The position numbers and the translations under genes were made by a program. Of a stretch of DNA of 47,958 nucleotides, positions 1 to 8,844 are shown piece by piece. The notes beneath the pieces are model-generated. The model saw only the letters and a program-made list of their open reading frames with translations, was not told where the DNA came from and ran no database searches. This DNA is from Methanosarcina sp. (GTDB lineage: Archaea > Halobacteriota > Methanosarcinia > Methanosarcinales > Methanosarcinaceae): assembly GCA_003164755.1 (NCBI GenBank), contig PLUB01000118.1:39658-87615 (forward strand), in the 5' to 3' direction. Position 1 is the stretch's first letter; every line of letters starts with the position of its first letter.

Positions 1-159
1 TAAAACTGTCATATTAGGGCTACAATAGGTTCATTACAATGTGACACAATAATTTTGAATTAAAAATGAAATTATAGTATAAAGGTAGCTGGCCTGTTGT
101 TTCTTGAAGATTTTCTTGGTTTTAGATGTACTATGTGGATCCGATAAGAAGATTCGATT

Positions 160-1150
160 GAGGATTTCGCTTGTAATGTTCAACTTCAGAAAGATCAGAT
201 GGTTCATCATTCATAAGAAGAATTGAGGACAGGCTTTCACTATAAATAAGACAAGTGGATCTCAGCTTACAGAGTTCTACGAATTTTGAAGAAGTATTAT
301 TTATACTCTGATCAAGAACTTCCTATTGCCTCAGATCTTGGCCTTCCAAAAAAATTATCTTATTACTTAATAAAGCTAATTAATCAAACTTATTCCGATA
401 ATTAGTTTGGAGCTTGTTACCTTGACCATGTCATGGAAGCTGAGGATAGATAGCACAATATCTCATTAACAGAATCCATCCAACATTTTGAGATTTACAA
501 ATATATATAATTTGTTTGCCTGTTCGTTACTATTAATTCATTAAAAATTAAAAATTTTTAAGCTACTGTCATCTTGAGAAAGTTGATGGGATTCTTGTAT
601 ACGTCTGCAGAAAGTGAAAAGCACAATTGTCTACTCAGCATGAGCCTTGCACTTTAAGGGTATCAAAAATAGACGCAGAAGGAAATTGTGCAGATATGAA
701 CGTGAACATAGCAGTTTTCTGGGCGCATAGACTGATATGAGAATCCTTCCATAAGGCTGCAAGTCTACGCAATTCCTGATGGCACATCAAGGATTATTGT
801 TGATAGAGAATATGTTAATTGCAATAAGTTAAACACGATCGCAGTGATAGAATGACTTTTCAGAGAGCTATGGGATATATGACCATTGAAGAAACTAATA
901 ATGGATCAAATAGATCATGGGAGTGGATTCGGTGCACATAGAATTAATGAGTATGGTTTATGAGATAATGAGTTCAAGAGGAACAATAAATAATTAGGAA
1001 TTAACGAATACTTGCAATATAAGACTTCGTCAGACAAACAAGAAAATTGAGAAATGCTTCAATACATACAAGATGTTCAGAGGAGAATTTGAAACCTTTG
1101 AAGAATACATTAAATAATACAAAAAAAGCCTAAAAGAGCCCTGAAATTTC
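160..1150 (+). pseudogene. Degenerate IS481-type transposase (integrase-core DDE)
   Basis: No single long frame survives, but translation in shifting frames gives pieces of a transposase. Near 189-210 the peptide NFRKIRW matches the start of the N-terminal HTH. Around 674-715 a basic RRRRKLCRYEREHS block precedes the catalytic core. Near 771-850 there is a beta-strand like SRIIVDREY. At 913-957 DHGSGFGAHRINEYG fits the second catalytic Asp motif (TDHGSQF). From 1036 to 1113 KIEKCFNTYKMFRGEF fits the end of the integrase core. Many stops and frameshifts rule out function. The family assignment is from memory of Methanosarcina integrase-core transposases. Terminal repeats were not found, so the true ends are unknown and the left end may lie outside the window. 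Confidence 0.7.
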
Positions 1151-1267
1151 GTGAAAATGCTTTATTGAATTGATTACCCATAAAAGCAAAATTTAGAATA
1201 TGATTAGTTGTTGGGTTATGGGAATGTGGGATAATTATAGTCAAGTCTGCGGTTAATTATACCTAAT

Positions 1268-1356
1268 GAGAATTTAGATAAACTCCAATTTTTGGATGGC
1301 TGCTTATAATGCCTAAATCAGCAATTTGCTGAAATAAGAGGTTTATTAAATTCTCC
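1268..1356. repeat. MITE-like element, copy 1 (89 bp)
   Basis: The left end GAGAATTTAGATAAACTCC and the right end AAGAGGTTTATTAAATTCTCC are imperfect inverted repeats 89 bp apart. The interior resembles the interior of the inner copy at 15148-15237. There is no coding capacity. It belongs to the dispersed family described in the findings. Confidence 0.6.
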
Positions 1357-1479
1357 TATATTTGTTAATCAAATATTTTTATCAAATTCTTAACGAACTA
1401 TTTTTATTTATAGCAAACTCACGAATTAATCAAAATTCTAAAAAAAAGATCTATTTTTGAATGTAACTATTCACATTTA

Positions 1480-1596
1480 AGTCATAAATCGTTGAATAAC
1501 CAAGTAAGACATGGAAGAAATGGTATAAATTAGAATATTTTTCCTTCAGTTCTATTTTTTCCGTGTTTTACTTAGTTCAACTTTGAATTTATGATT
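1480..1596. repeat. Long imperfect inverted repeat
   Basis: The left arm at 1480-1514 (AGTCATAAATCGTTGAATAA followed by CCAAGTAAGACATGG) pairs with the right arm at 1561-1596 (CCGTGTTTTACTTAGTTCAA followed by CTTTGAATTTATGATT). The loop is about 46 bp. The arms match for roughly 35 bp with gaps. It differs in sequence from the 84-93 bp family. It could be a second miniature element or the two ends of a collapsed insertion sequence. It ends about 160 bp before the uspA pseudogene. Confidence 0.55.
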
Positions 1597-1758
1597 CGTG
1601 GAGAGATGAATGTTATTGATGATAAATTCGTTTTTCTAAGTTATGAATGTATTAATTTTTACTGTGGGATTATAAAACTATTTTCTGGGTTAAATTATTT
1701 TAGGATAAACACTATAAAATAATATAGAATAGCGGAAAGGAAGAAAGAGGAGTCAAGT

Positions 1759-2226
1759 ATGGAGAGTAATATTTTCAGGAAGATAATGGTTGCAACCGAC
1801 GGTTCGGAACTAGTATGAAAAGCAGTTGATTCAGCAATTGAAACTGCAAAGTTATGTAAGGCAAAGCTGTATGATGTATATGTATTTTCATTAGAAGGTT
1901 ATTCGATGACTCCTTCCAGAGACATTGCATGGGAAAAAGCAATGAAAGAGCAACTCATAATAGAAGGTAATGAAGCAACAACTTATGTCGAGAATACTGG
2001 AAGAGCTACAAACATTGAAGTCGAATCTGTAATTCTTGAAGGAAGTCCTGTGGATGAAATTGTCGACTTTGCAGATAAAAATGACATTGATCTTATCGTT
2101 ATGGGTACACAAGGGAAAAATGTGATCCAGAGATTCCTTATAGGAAGCGTAACTGAAAATGTGGTCGGACGTTCAAAAAAAGCGGTACTTGTTGTAAGGG
2201 GAGATACTATCGAAAAAGGTAAATAG
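1759..2226 (+). pseudogene. uspA: Universal stress protein (UspA) with one in-frame TGA
   Basis: From the ATG at 1759 (preceded by GGAAAGGAAGAAAGAGGAG-type purines) the frame reads MESNIFRKIMVATDGSELV, then TGA at 1816-1818, then KAVDSAIETAKLCKAKLYDV and on to a stop at 2226, about 155 codons in all. The C-terminal nucleotide-binding motif is intact: GTQGKNVIQRFLIGSV fits G-x2-G-x9-G-S. The only lesion is TGA in place of what is usually Arg or Lys, consistent with CGA to TGA. Methanosarcina is not known to read TGA as an amino acid, so the full protein should not be made. A shorter product from the ATG at 1906 would lack the first strand. The decay looks recent. Confidence 0.85.
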
Positions 2227-2790
2227 ATATTATTTTGTCATAATCTAACGATTTTTATGAATATTTTGAATACCAGATGTAATTATCGAATCTATCCCAA
2301 AATATTAGTGAAACTAGAAATTATAGATTATGGTTTGTTTCAGTTCATTATTACTTCCTGCATTAATAGTTGTATTTTGAATACTCTAACAGTCTATATG
2401 AATGGTTAATTAACCTGAGAGAGTAGCCATTTTCAGGCTATGTTGTCTTGGGAGAGTGAAATAATCCGGGATTTTCCTGATTATTCAGATTTTTTCTAAA
2501 GCGATTAAATAAACCTGAGAATTTTTATCATTGACATTCCTAACAGGACTATCTAAATATTCTTACTAGTCCTAAGCAAATACTGATTTCAAATTATTGT
2601 TAATATACATTCACAAATTGTTAGCTGAAGCAAAAAATGGGTTTTGACACAAAAGTGATTTAATTTAATACAAATTATACTTAAAATGAATAGTTAAAAC
2701 GTATTATAGTTACTATGTGGTGCAAATACGTCAAGACAACAAAAAATCTAATTCCAAAATATGCACACGAGCAAAACAAGCTCTAATATT
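2227..2790. other. Gene-poor AT-rich stretch
   Basis: No reading frame of quality was found on either strand. A small hairpin is possible at about 2460-2486 (AATAATC and GATTATT arms). Nothing else can be supported. Confidence 0.5.
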
Positions 2791-2916
2791 TTATGCTCCA
2801 TTAACTGTGAAAGCTACCCAATAATATGGATGCTGGAAAGGTTTCTCTTCTGGAGATCCTGTGGGCATTTCGAGATATCTTTCTCTGTACTGTTCTATGT
2901 ACTCTTTAATTTCTTT
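2791..2916 (-). pseudogene. C-terminal fragment of a CHAT-domain protein
   Basis: The minus strand encodes about 41 residues ending at a stop at 2791-2793, with ERYLEMPTGSPEEKPFQHPY followed by YWVAFTVNGA. The motif HPYYWxxFxxxG is the usual end of CHAT-type peptidase domains, often preceded by TPR repeats in Methanosarcina. A stop lies directly upstream at 2917-2919, so only the tail is left. A TPR fragment occurs 185 bp away but on the other strand, so the two are not simply pieces of one gene. Confidence 0.6.
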
Positions 2917-3100
2917 TTATGATATCCGCAATAAAGCTGAATAAGCTAAGTGTTAAGTTCTCGGAGTTGATTTAATTTTATGTTTTGTCATCTTTGTCCG
3001 CAACTACTCCACTAGTGCATTGATTCCAAAATAGAAACATATTCAAGAGCTAATAGCGGTTCCTAATAAAAATAGGGCTGGCTTTATCTCAGGAATTCAA

Positions 3101-3400
3101 ATGAATGAAGATAACGCAGCAATTAACCATGCACTTTTATTAAACTCTAATAGTTCAACGTACAACGTCAGGAAAGGCATAGTGTTGGGTATGGAAGGTA
3201 AAAATGACGACGCAGAAATCTATTCAGATAAAGGCTTGATTTTTGATACAAACAATGGCTTCGGCTGGATTTCAAAGGGAATAGTTGCCGAAGCTAAAGG
3301 CGATAAGGCGAGAGCAATCTTTTATTATAATGAAGCAATAAAACTTGACCCTGACGAAACAGTAACATTGGCAGCATTATATAAATTAAAGCATCCATGA
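3101..3400 (+). pseudogene. TPR-repeat protein fragment
   Basis: This is a 99-residue open frame. Residues about 51-90 form a recognisable tetratricopeptide unit (WISKGIVAEAKGDKARAIFY followed by YNEAIKLDPDE), and a weaker unit precedes it. Methanosarcina TPR proteins are usually several hundred residues long, so this is probably a remnant that happens to remain open. No clear ribosome-binding site is seen before the ATG at 3101. It stops 66 bp before the GC-rich biotin island, whose arrival may have truncated it. A short stand-alone TPR protein is possible but less likely. Confidence 0.5.
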
Positions 3401-3465
3401 TAAAATTGAACAACAGTTTGGAGTATAGTCAAATGGGAAAACAAGCATTTAACAAAACAAAAAAT

Positions 3466-3702
3466 CTTGTGCCGAAGGCAATGGTGCGCCCGTCGGAGGG
3501 CTACCTTAAGATCGGCCGCGAGGCGCAAGATCTGACGTTTATTGCGGGAGCTAATTTTATTTTCACTGGCGATGAACTACTGACCACGCCAAACCCCTGT
3601 ATCAACGAAGATCATCGATTAATGGCGGCGCTGGGATTGAAGGCTCTCGCTCCGGACAAAAAATGTGACGAGGGTTGTCGTTGTGAAAAACTTCACGCCT
3701 GA
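3466..3702 (+). pseudogene. bioB: Biotin synthase BioB, C-terminal remnant
   Basis: BioB is the radical SAM enzyme that inserts sulfur into dethiobiotin. Only about the last 70 residues remain: VPKAMVRPSEGYLKIGREAQ, then FIAGANFIFTGDELLTTPNP. These align with the FMAGANSIFYG and KLLTTPNP blocks of known BioB proteins. The radical SAM CxxxCxxC region is absent. The fragment joins directly to AT-rich DNA at about 3466, where the in-frame upstream codons are not BioB-like. This marks the left breakpoint of the island. Its end overlaps the start of bioF, as in an intact operon. Confidence 0.85.
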
Positions 3703-4795
3703 TCTCGACCGGCTGAAGGCTATGGGGCGTTATCGTTCGGTCGGCCTACCTGCAGGCGTTGATTTTTCGTCGAATGATTATCTCGGCCTTTCTACACATC
3801 CCGCTTTACGACAGGCGGCAATTGAAGCGTTACAGGGCGGCATAGAAATCGGTGCGACAGCCTCGAGGTTTTTACGCGGGCACAGGCAGGCGCATGAAGA
3901 ACTGGAATCTTTTGCCGCCGCCTATTACGGATGCCTCCGCACGTTGTTTTTTCCCAACGGGTTTCAGGCTAATTACGCCCTTATTACAACGCTGATCGGG
4001 CGTTACGATGTCGCGATTTTCGATGCCTTATGTCATGCCAGTATGCGCGATGGGCTGCATGCGGCGCAATGTATGAAGGTCAAGATTTCTCATAACAATC
4101 TGGAAGCTTTTGAAGATGCGCTTAAGAAGCCCATCGCCACTGGATGTAATAAATGGATTTTGGTTGAATCCATTTACAGCATGGACGGAGACATCGCGCC
4201 GGTACGCGAGCTTCTCATGCTTGCGGAAAAATATGATGCGATTCTGGTAGTTGACGAAGCGCACGGCACGGGTGTTTCCGGCGCTACCGGACGCGGCGAA
4301 ACCGAAGGATTCGCACATAACAGGCTGATTTAGCTGCATACTTGCGGTAAGGCGCTTGGGGTCGCAGGCGCACTTGGTTGCGCGAATGAGAATATAATCG
4401 ACTATCTCATCAACGCTGCGCGACCTTTTATATGCAGTACTGCACCAATGCCTTTGCAGGCGGTTTTGGTTAAACGCGCGTTGGAATTGGTGCGCGATGA
4501 ACCGGAACGGCGTGAACGACTTGCTGCGCTAAAAGCGCTTGTAGCTCGACGGATTCCCTCTCTTGCCGTTAAAAGCCAGATTGTACCGATTATCATCGGT
4601 GAAGATGCCGCAGCGCTCGCACTGGCAAAGAACCTACAGGCGCAAGGATTCGACATTCGCGCAATACGCCCCCCTACAGTCCCAGAAGGCACAGCTCGTT
4701 TGCGATTATCATTGAATGTGGGGTTGACGTCGCAGGACATAGACAATTTTGCACAGGCGTTGGAACGTCTTTTGCCGTCCGGTGTTAGCCTATGA
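3665..4795 (+). pseudogene. bioF: 8-amino-7-oxononanoate synthase BioF with one in-frame TAG
   Basis: BioF joins pimeloyl thioester and alanine using PLP. The frame starts at GTG 3665 and is open to the TGA at 4793-4795 except for one TAG at 4331-4333 (codon 223). The length, 375 sense codons, is normal. Hallmarks are present: DFSSNDYLGLSTHP near residue 35, VESIYSMDGDIAPV, VVDEAHGTGVSG and the PLP-lysine motif HTCGKALGVAGALG, which begins two residues after the TAG. No other lesion was seen. If UAG is read as pyrrolysine, a full-length protein could form. If not, the product ends before the catalytic lysine. Since bioB and bioD are broken, ordinary decay is the simpler reading. Confidence 0.88.
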
Positions 4796-5414
4796 CGAAG
4801 GCCTTTATCATCAGCGGCACAGATACTGGTATTGGCAAAACCACTGTTGCCGCTATGCTGACTGTCGCCCTGGATGCGCACTACTGGAAGCCTCTCCAAT
4901 CAGGCATCTTTAGACGGCACGGATACACAGCGCGTACAGGCGTTGCCGGATTGTCCAATGACCGACTTCTGCCAGAACGCTATATTCTATCGCGTCCGCT
5001 CTCGCCACATCGCGCGGCCGAACTGGATGGCGTTGAAATATGTGCTCTCTCTTTGCCCAAGGTGGACGGAACTTTGATTGTCGAAGGCGCAGGCGGGTTT
5101 ATGGTTCCGGTAACGCGCCGGAAATTACAGATAGATGTTTTCAGGACGCGTGGGCTGTGCCGGTTATTTTATGTGCGCAGACGGGGCTGGGAACGATCAA
5201 TCATACGTTGTTATCCGTTGAAGCCTTGCGCCAACGTGAAATGACTTTGCACGGGTTGATTTTTATCGGCGAGGATAATCCCGATACTATGCGCACGATT
5301 GCCGATTTCTCCGGCGCGCTTGTTCTCGGTCATGTGCCGCATCTGGATGTTATAGACAGTGCTGCATTGCTGGGCGTTTTTGCGCAGAGATTTCGGAAAG
5401 AGGATTTTACATGA
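4792..5414 (+). pseudogene. bioD: Dethiobiotin synthetase BioD, multiply frameshifted
   Basis: BioD closes the ureido ring with ATP and CO2. The start overlaps the end of bioF (ATGA). The P-loop GTDTGIGKTT is intact near residue 9. The frame must change near 4905 to read LDGTDTQRVQALPDCP. It changes back near 4955 to read ERYILSRPLSPHRAAELDG and LIVEGAGGFMVPVTR. It changes again near 5140-5165 to read PVILCAQTGLGTINHTLLSV and FIGEDNPDTMRTIADF, ending at 5414. At least three frameshifts make it a clear pseudogene. The pieces together cover a whole BioD of about 207 residues. Confidence 0.88.
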
Positions 5415-6684
5415 CCCATTCCCCAATTTGGCATCCCTTTACTCAACATGCGTTATTACAGGATTCCGTTTTTATCGACCACGCCGAGGGTGCTTATCTT
5501 TATGCCAAGGATGGACGGCGGATTATCGACGCTATTTCTTCGTGGTGGGTTAATATTCACGGGCATAATCATCCTAAGATAGTGGCGGCTGTGCAGGAAC
5601 AGGCCTCTAAACTCGACCAGATTATCTTTGCCGGATTCACGCATGAACCAGCTGAGAGATTGGCGGAAAAATTGGTGGGGCTCACACCGTCCAATTTGAC
5701 TCGTGTGTTCTATTCTGACAGCGGTTCGACGGCGGTTGAAGTTGCCTTGAAAATGGCGTTGGGATACTGGGTACACAAAGACAAACCGCGACGGGGCATT
5801 GTAGCGCTTGACCATGCGTATCACGGCGATACGTTCGGTGCGATGTCGGTGGGTTGGCGTGGCGTTTTCAGCCTGCCCTATGAACATTTTCTGTTCGATG
5901 TTCATCGACTGCCTTTTCCTGAAACTGGCTGCGAACATTTGACTGTAGAAGCCTTCGAAAAGCTGCTCAAAGCGCAAGCGAACGATATAGCCGCCTTGAT
6001 TGTCTAACCGCTTGTTCTGGGGGCTGCCGGTATGCGGATTTACAGTGCTGCAACGTTGCGCTCGCTGCACGCTTTGTGCCGGAGCTACAGCGTGATTTTC
6101 ATTGCAGATGAAGTCATGACGGGATGGGGATGCGCTTTGCCTGCGAACAAGCGCATATAGAACCGGACATTGTGTGTTTATCTAAAGGCCTTACCAACGG
6201 TTGTTTGCCTATGGCTGCGACGTTAGCGACTGAAGATATTTATCAGGCATTTTATAGCACGGACCGCTCCAAAACTTTCTTCCATTCGACTTCTTTCACA
6301 GGAAATCCGCTTGCCTGCGCTGCAGCTTGCGCCTCGATTGATCTATGGGAAGAAAATAACGTGGCAGAGCGTACAAAGACGCTGCATGACCATCAAGCCG
6401 CTTTGCTGCCACGGTTGGCGGCGCGGAAGGATATAGAAAATGTGAGGCATATCGGCACGATTATGGCGCTGGATGTGTGTAATGTTCGGCAAGGGTATTT
6501 GCCCGACGTTGCAACGAAGCTTTATCGCTATTTTCTGGCGCAGGGCGTGTTGTTACGCCCTATCGGGCAAACGATCTATTTGTTGCCGCCCTATTGCGTT
6601 TCACAAGAAGATTTGAACTTTATCGTTGGCATTATTTAACGGGCGCTCGATGTCCTCGGTTGTGGAGATCTTGAGCACGTTTGA
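5411..6684 (+). pseudogene. bioA: Adenosylmethionine-8-amino-7-oxononanoate aminotransferase BioA, broken
   Basis: BioA is a PLP aminotransferase of biotin synthesis. It starts at ATG 5411, overlapping the bioD stop. Motifs include IWHPFTQH at the N-terminus, SSWWVNIHGHNHP, FYSDSGSTAVEVALKMALGY, HAYHGDTFGAMSVG, FIADEVMTGWG, CLSKGLTNGCLPMAATLAT with the PLP lysine, and FTGNPLACAAACAS. Lesions are TAA at 6005-6007 (expected Glu in IVEPLVLGA), a frameshift near 6122 and TAA at 6637-6639, after which RALDVLGCGDLEHV still reads in frame to TGA 6682-6684. With three lesions no functional protein is expected. Confidence 0.88.
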
Positions 6685-6705
6685 TTTTGTGAACATCGCC
6701 AGCTG

Positions 6706-7050
6706 ACCTTATACAAGCTAAAAATCTTATAATTGAACAACTTTCTGAAGTGAAACCACTTTATAATCAAAGCTAGATGATCTCTTCGCGCATTACTCTC
6801 AGAGAAATACCCTGCTCTTTTTGAAGCACCTGAAAAATCCTTTTATGGCCATACAATTAATCTAATTCTCATGGATGCACAGTTTTTTAAAGTAAAATCG
6901 ATGCATTTATTCAGTTTCAGCTAAAATTAGAGAACATTTGTATCTCACTTTTTGGAAAAGTCAGGGTAAAATAAAGTTTCTGTTTTTCGGCACCATACAA
7001 TGCACAAAATAGGTTTACAAACCATATAAGATGTCCAGTATTAAAAGTTT
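6706..7050. other. Non-coding gap after the biotin island
   Basis: Composition returns to AT-rich. No convincing frame is seen. A box TTTCTGTTTTTCGGC at about 6980 recurs at about 9185 (CTTCTGTTTTTCGGC), possibly the end of a transposable element. Confidence 0.4.
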
Positions 7051-7833
7051 TTAAAGACATTTGAGCCTATCCAGAGCAAGGTTTGCAGCCTTTTTGCCTG
7101 AAAGGAGCATCCCTCCAAAAATAGGCCCCATTCTTGGAGCGCGGGTTGCTGCATTAGCAGCCATTCCCGCAACAATCAAACCCGGGTAGATCTCCTGCGT
7201 TGCATCAACAGTAAGGCGCTCGCCAACCTCTGACCACATGGGTTTCTCCCCCAGCACCCCTAATTTCCCAATTTTTGCGTTTGGTATTTTTCGGAGAATC
7301 GTGTTGCAGACAGCTGCATCGTGCCCTGTTCCGTCTATTACGAGTTTTGTGCTGATCATGAGAGGGTCTACATGCAAGCGCTGTTCTGCAACAGGTCCCC
7401 AATTGATCACTATACCAGTAATCTGATCACTTTCCCGAATCACAACGTCTTCAAAATTCACAAGGTTAAAGACCTCAGCCCCTGCTGAAGTTGCACCTGC
7501 AATTAGCTTCCCAACTGATTCAACTGAGTTTGCCACGTAATACCCTGGCTGGTATTCCTTATACCTAATCCCAAAGTCGTCCAGGATGCAGCGAGCCTCT
7601 TCCTGCACAACTATGCGCGGGAACATCATGCCACCAGCCCACATGCCTCCCCCGAGAGATGCCTTCTTTTCATAAATAGCGACTTTTGCCCCCTTATCTG
7701 CCAGATACTTTGCAGCCACCAGATTTGCAGGCCCGCCTCCTACAAGTGCCACATCGATATCTATATAGTCAAGGAAGGTTTTAGAATACTCATCAAAAAT
7801 TGCCCGTGTGATTATGACTTCATCGAGTTCCAT
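7051..7833 (-). CDS. thi4: Thi4-type thiazole synthase, histidine (sulfide-using) form
   Basis: This 260-residue protein makes the thiamine thiazole from NAD, glycine and sulfur. The FAD/NAD-binding fold shows VALVGGGPANLVAAKYLADK near residues 28-47 and GGGMWAGGMMFPR near 61-73. The C-terminal block RMGPIFGGMLLSGKKAA is typical. At the position of the sulfur-donating Cys205 of yeast Thi4 (motif CCMDP) this protein has LHVDP with His154. Archaeal enzymes with His are known to use free sulfide and turn over many times, unlike the suicide yeast enzyme. The start ATG at 7833 fits the family start. It stands alone, with no thiamine neighbour in the window. Confidence 0.9.
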   Translation of the reverse strand: MELDEVIITRAIFDEYSKTFLDYIDIDVALVGGGPANLVAAKYLADKGAKVAIYEKKASLGGGMWAGGMMFPRIVVQEEARCILDDFGIRYKEYQPGYYVANSVESVGKLIAGATSAGAEVFNLVNFEDVVIRESDQITGIVINWGPVAEQRLHVDPLMISTKLVIDGTGHDAAVCNTILRKIPNAKIGKLGVLGEKPMWSEVGERLTVDATQEIYPGLIVAGMAANAATRAPRMGPIFGGMLLSGKKAANLALDRLKCL

Positions 7834-7997
7834 CTCAATCTCTCATAAAGTTTCTAGTTTTTGAAATTCTGGGGAAAACACCCCCGTTTTCTTAGATACA
7901 AATCCGGGAATTGTAAAACTGACCACAGAAACCAAAATTTACATTGTGTTTAGAGATTTGATAATATTTAATACTTATGCAGTCGAACTGGGAAATC

Positions 7998-8011
7998 AAT
8001 ATATATTAAAC
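7998..8011 (-). promoter_or_regulatory. Probable TATA box of thi4
   Basis: On the minus strand the sequence reads GTTTAATATATATTG, a good archaeal TATA element. It lies about 165 bp before the ATG and would give a leader of roughly 140 nt. No TPP-riboswitch-like structure was recognised in that leader. Confidence 0.45.
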
Positions 8012-8149
8012 TATTAACTATCTAATATGTGAATTAAAGCAAAAAGTCTATTGCACTTAATTTTGTACTTCAAGAGCTTAAGTCTTTGAATGATTATCGT
8101 TTTTAAACGAATTGAAAATTAGTAGGGAAGGGAAATAAGAATCTCAAAA

Positions 8150-8347
8150 AAGTCGAACCAAAATAGAAAAATTACTAAACAAAGAAAGGATTACTGAACG
8201 AAAAACGTTTGTTAAGAGAAAGACACAAGAATATTAGATCTCCAGAAACAAATTGATATCAAAGATGAGCAGCTTAGGATGAAAGATAAACAGATCGAGA
8301 AGCTGTCTGAAACTATGCATGCTCAAGCATTCACATTCAATCATTGA
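8150..8347 (+). pseudogene. Remnant of an HTH/coiled-coil protein
   Basis: Two frames join to give RTKIEKLLNKERITERKTF (HTH-like), then, after a shift near 8225, LDLQKQIDIKDEQLRMKDKQ followed by IEKLSETMHAQAFTFNH and a stop at 8345-8347. The second part is a strong heptad coiled coil. This layout is common in phage or plasmid-borne DNA-binding proteins, but no specific family was identified. It lies next to the terminase-like gene on the opposite strand, which supports a phage origin. Confidence 0.4.
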
Positions 8348-8412
8348 TCCATCAGAAAGCAATCAAATAACCAGGAACTAAGAAGCCATGGTGGCTATTT
8401 TGATAATTCCAA

Positions 8413-8844
8413 CTACGATTCTCTAACCATAGATAACTTATCTAGAACTTGTTTCCTAATTACATCTCTATCACGGATTATTATCTCAACATTCTCATTT
8501 TTATTCTGGGATACAACATTTGTTTTTCGATATTCACGTCTACCGAAGTCTTCCGAAAAACGTCTCTCCAAAATCCACATGCAAACTTGGCAATTACCAT
8601 CTTCAGCAGCATCATTAAAACGCTCTAGACATGTTTTTGCAGCATCAGCATTGCGTTTTTGAATGTGTTTCTAAAACTGATACTACTTTCCTGATGTTGA
8701 ATTTTTTCCTTTGTTCATCCAAGTATTGAATGTCTGATATGTCACACCAGCTGATTCGGCGGCAAGAGCATAGGGAAGTCCTAAAGCAATATTTTTACCG
8801 ATTCGCCGTTGTATCTCATAGGTTAACTTAGTGGGCCTGGGCAT
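8413..8844 (-). pseudogene. Phage small-terminase-like HTH protein with two in-frame TAG codons
   Basis: Read from ATG 8844 the frame runs 143 codons and is intact except for TAG at codon 54 (8683-8685) and codon 58 (8671-8673), giving GK-TAG-YQF-TAG-KHIQKRNADAA. It also ends in TAG (8413-8415). The N-terminus MPRPTKLTYEIQRRIGKNIA and YALAAESAGVTYQTFNTWM form an HTH as in small terminase subunits, which choose viral DNA for packaging. The later block CMWILERRFSEDFGRREYRK is also typical. Related proteins, as I recall them, have aromatic residues at the two TAG positions. Either Tyr codons mutated to TAG, or both are read as pyrrolysine. There are no frameshifts. Confidence 0.6.

Larger units (their letters stand above)
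3466..6705 (+). other. Horizontally acquired biotin (bioB'FDA) island
   Basis: Composition changes sharply at about 3466, from AT-rich host DNA (runs like AACAAAACAAAAAAT) to GC-rich DNA (GTGCCGAAGGCAATGGTGCG), and changes back at about 6705. Between these points lie, in one direction with start/stop overlaps, the end of bioB and then bioF, bioD and bioA. The order bioB-F-D-A is that of bacterial operons such as the alphaproteobacterial bioBFDAZ. No transposase, tRNA or direct repeat was found at the edges. All four genes carry disabling lesions, so the island is decaying. Confidence 0.8.

Noticed and set aside
4028..4899. Minus-strand open frames within bioF and bioD
   Set aside because: Shadow frames of GC-rich coding DNA on the plus strand, with no motif of their own.
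5359..5553. Overlapping 64-codon frame at the bioD-bioA junction
   Set aside because: It only reads across the real junction in a wrong frame; the bioA start at 5411 is well supported.
7834..8000. TPP riboswitch before thi4
   Set aside because: No CUGAGA or other conserved TPP-aptamer core could be found, and such riboswitches are rare in archaea.
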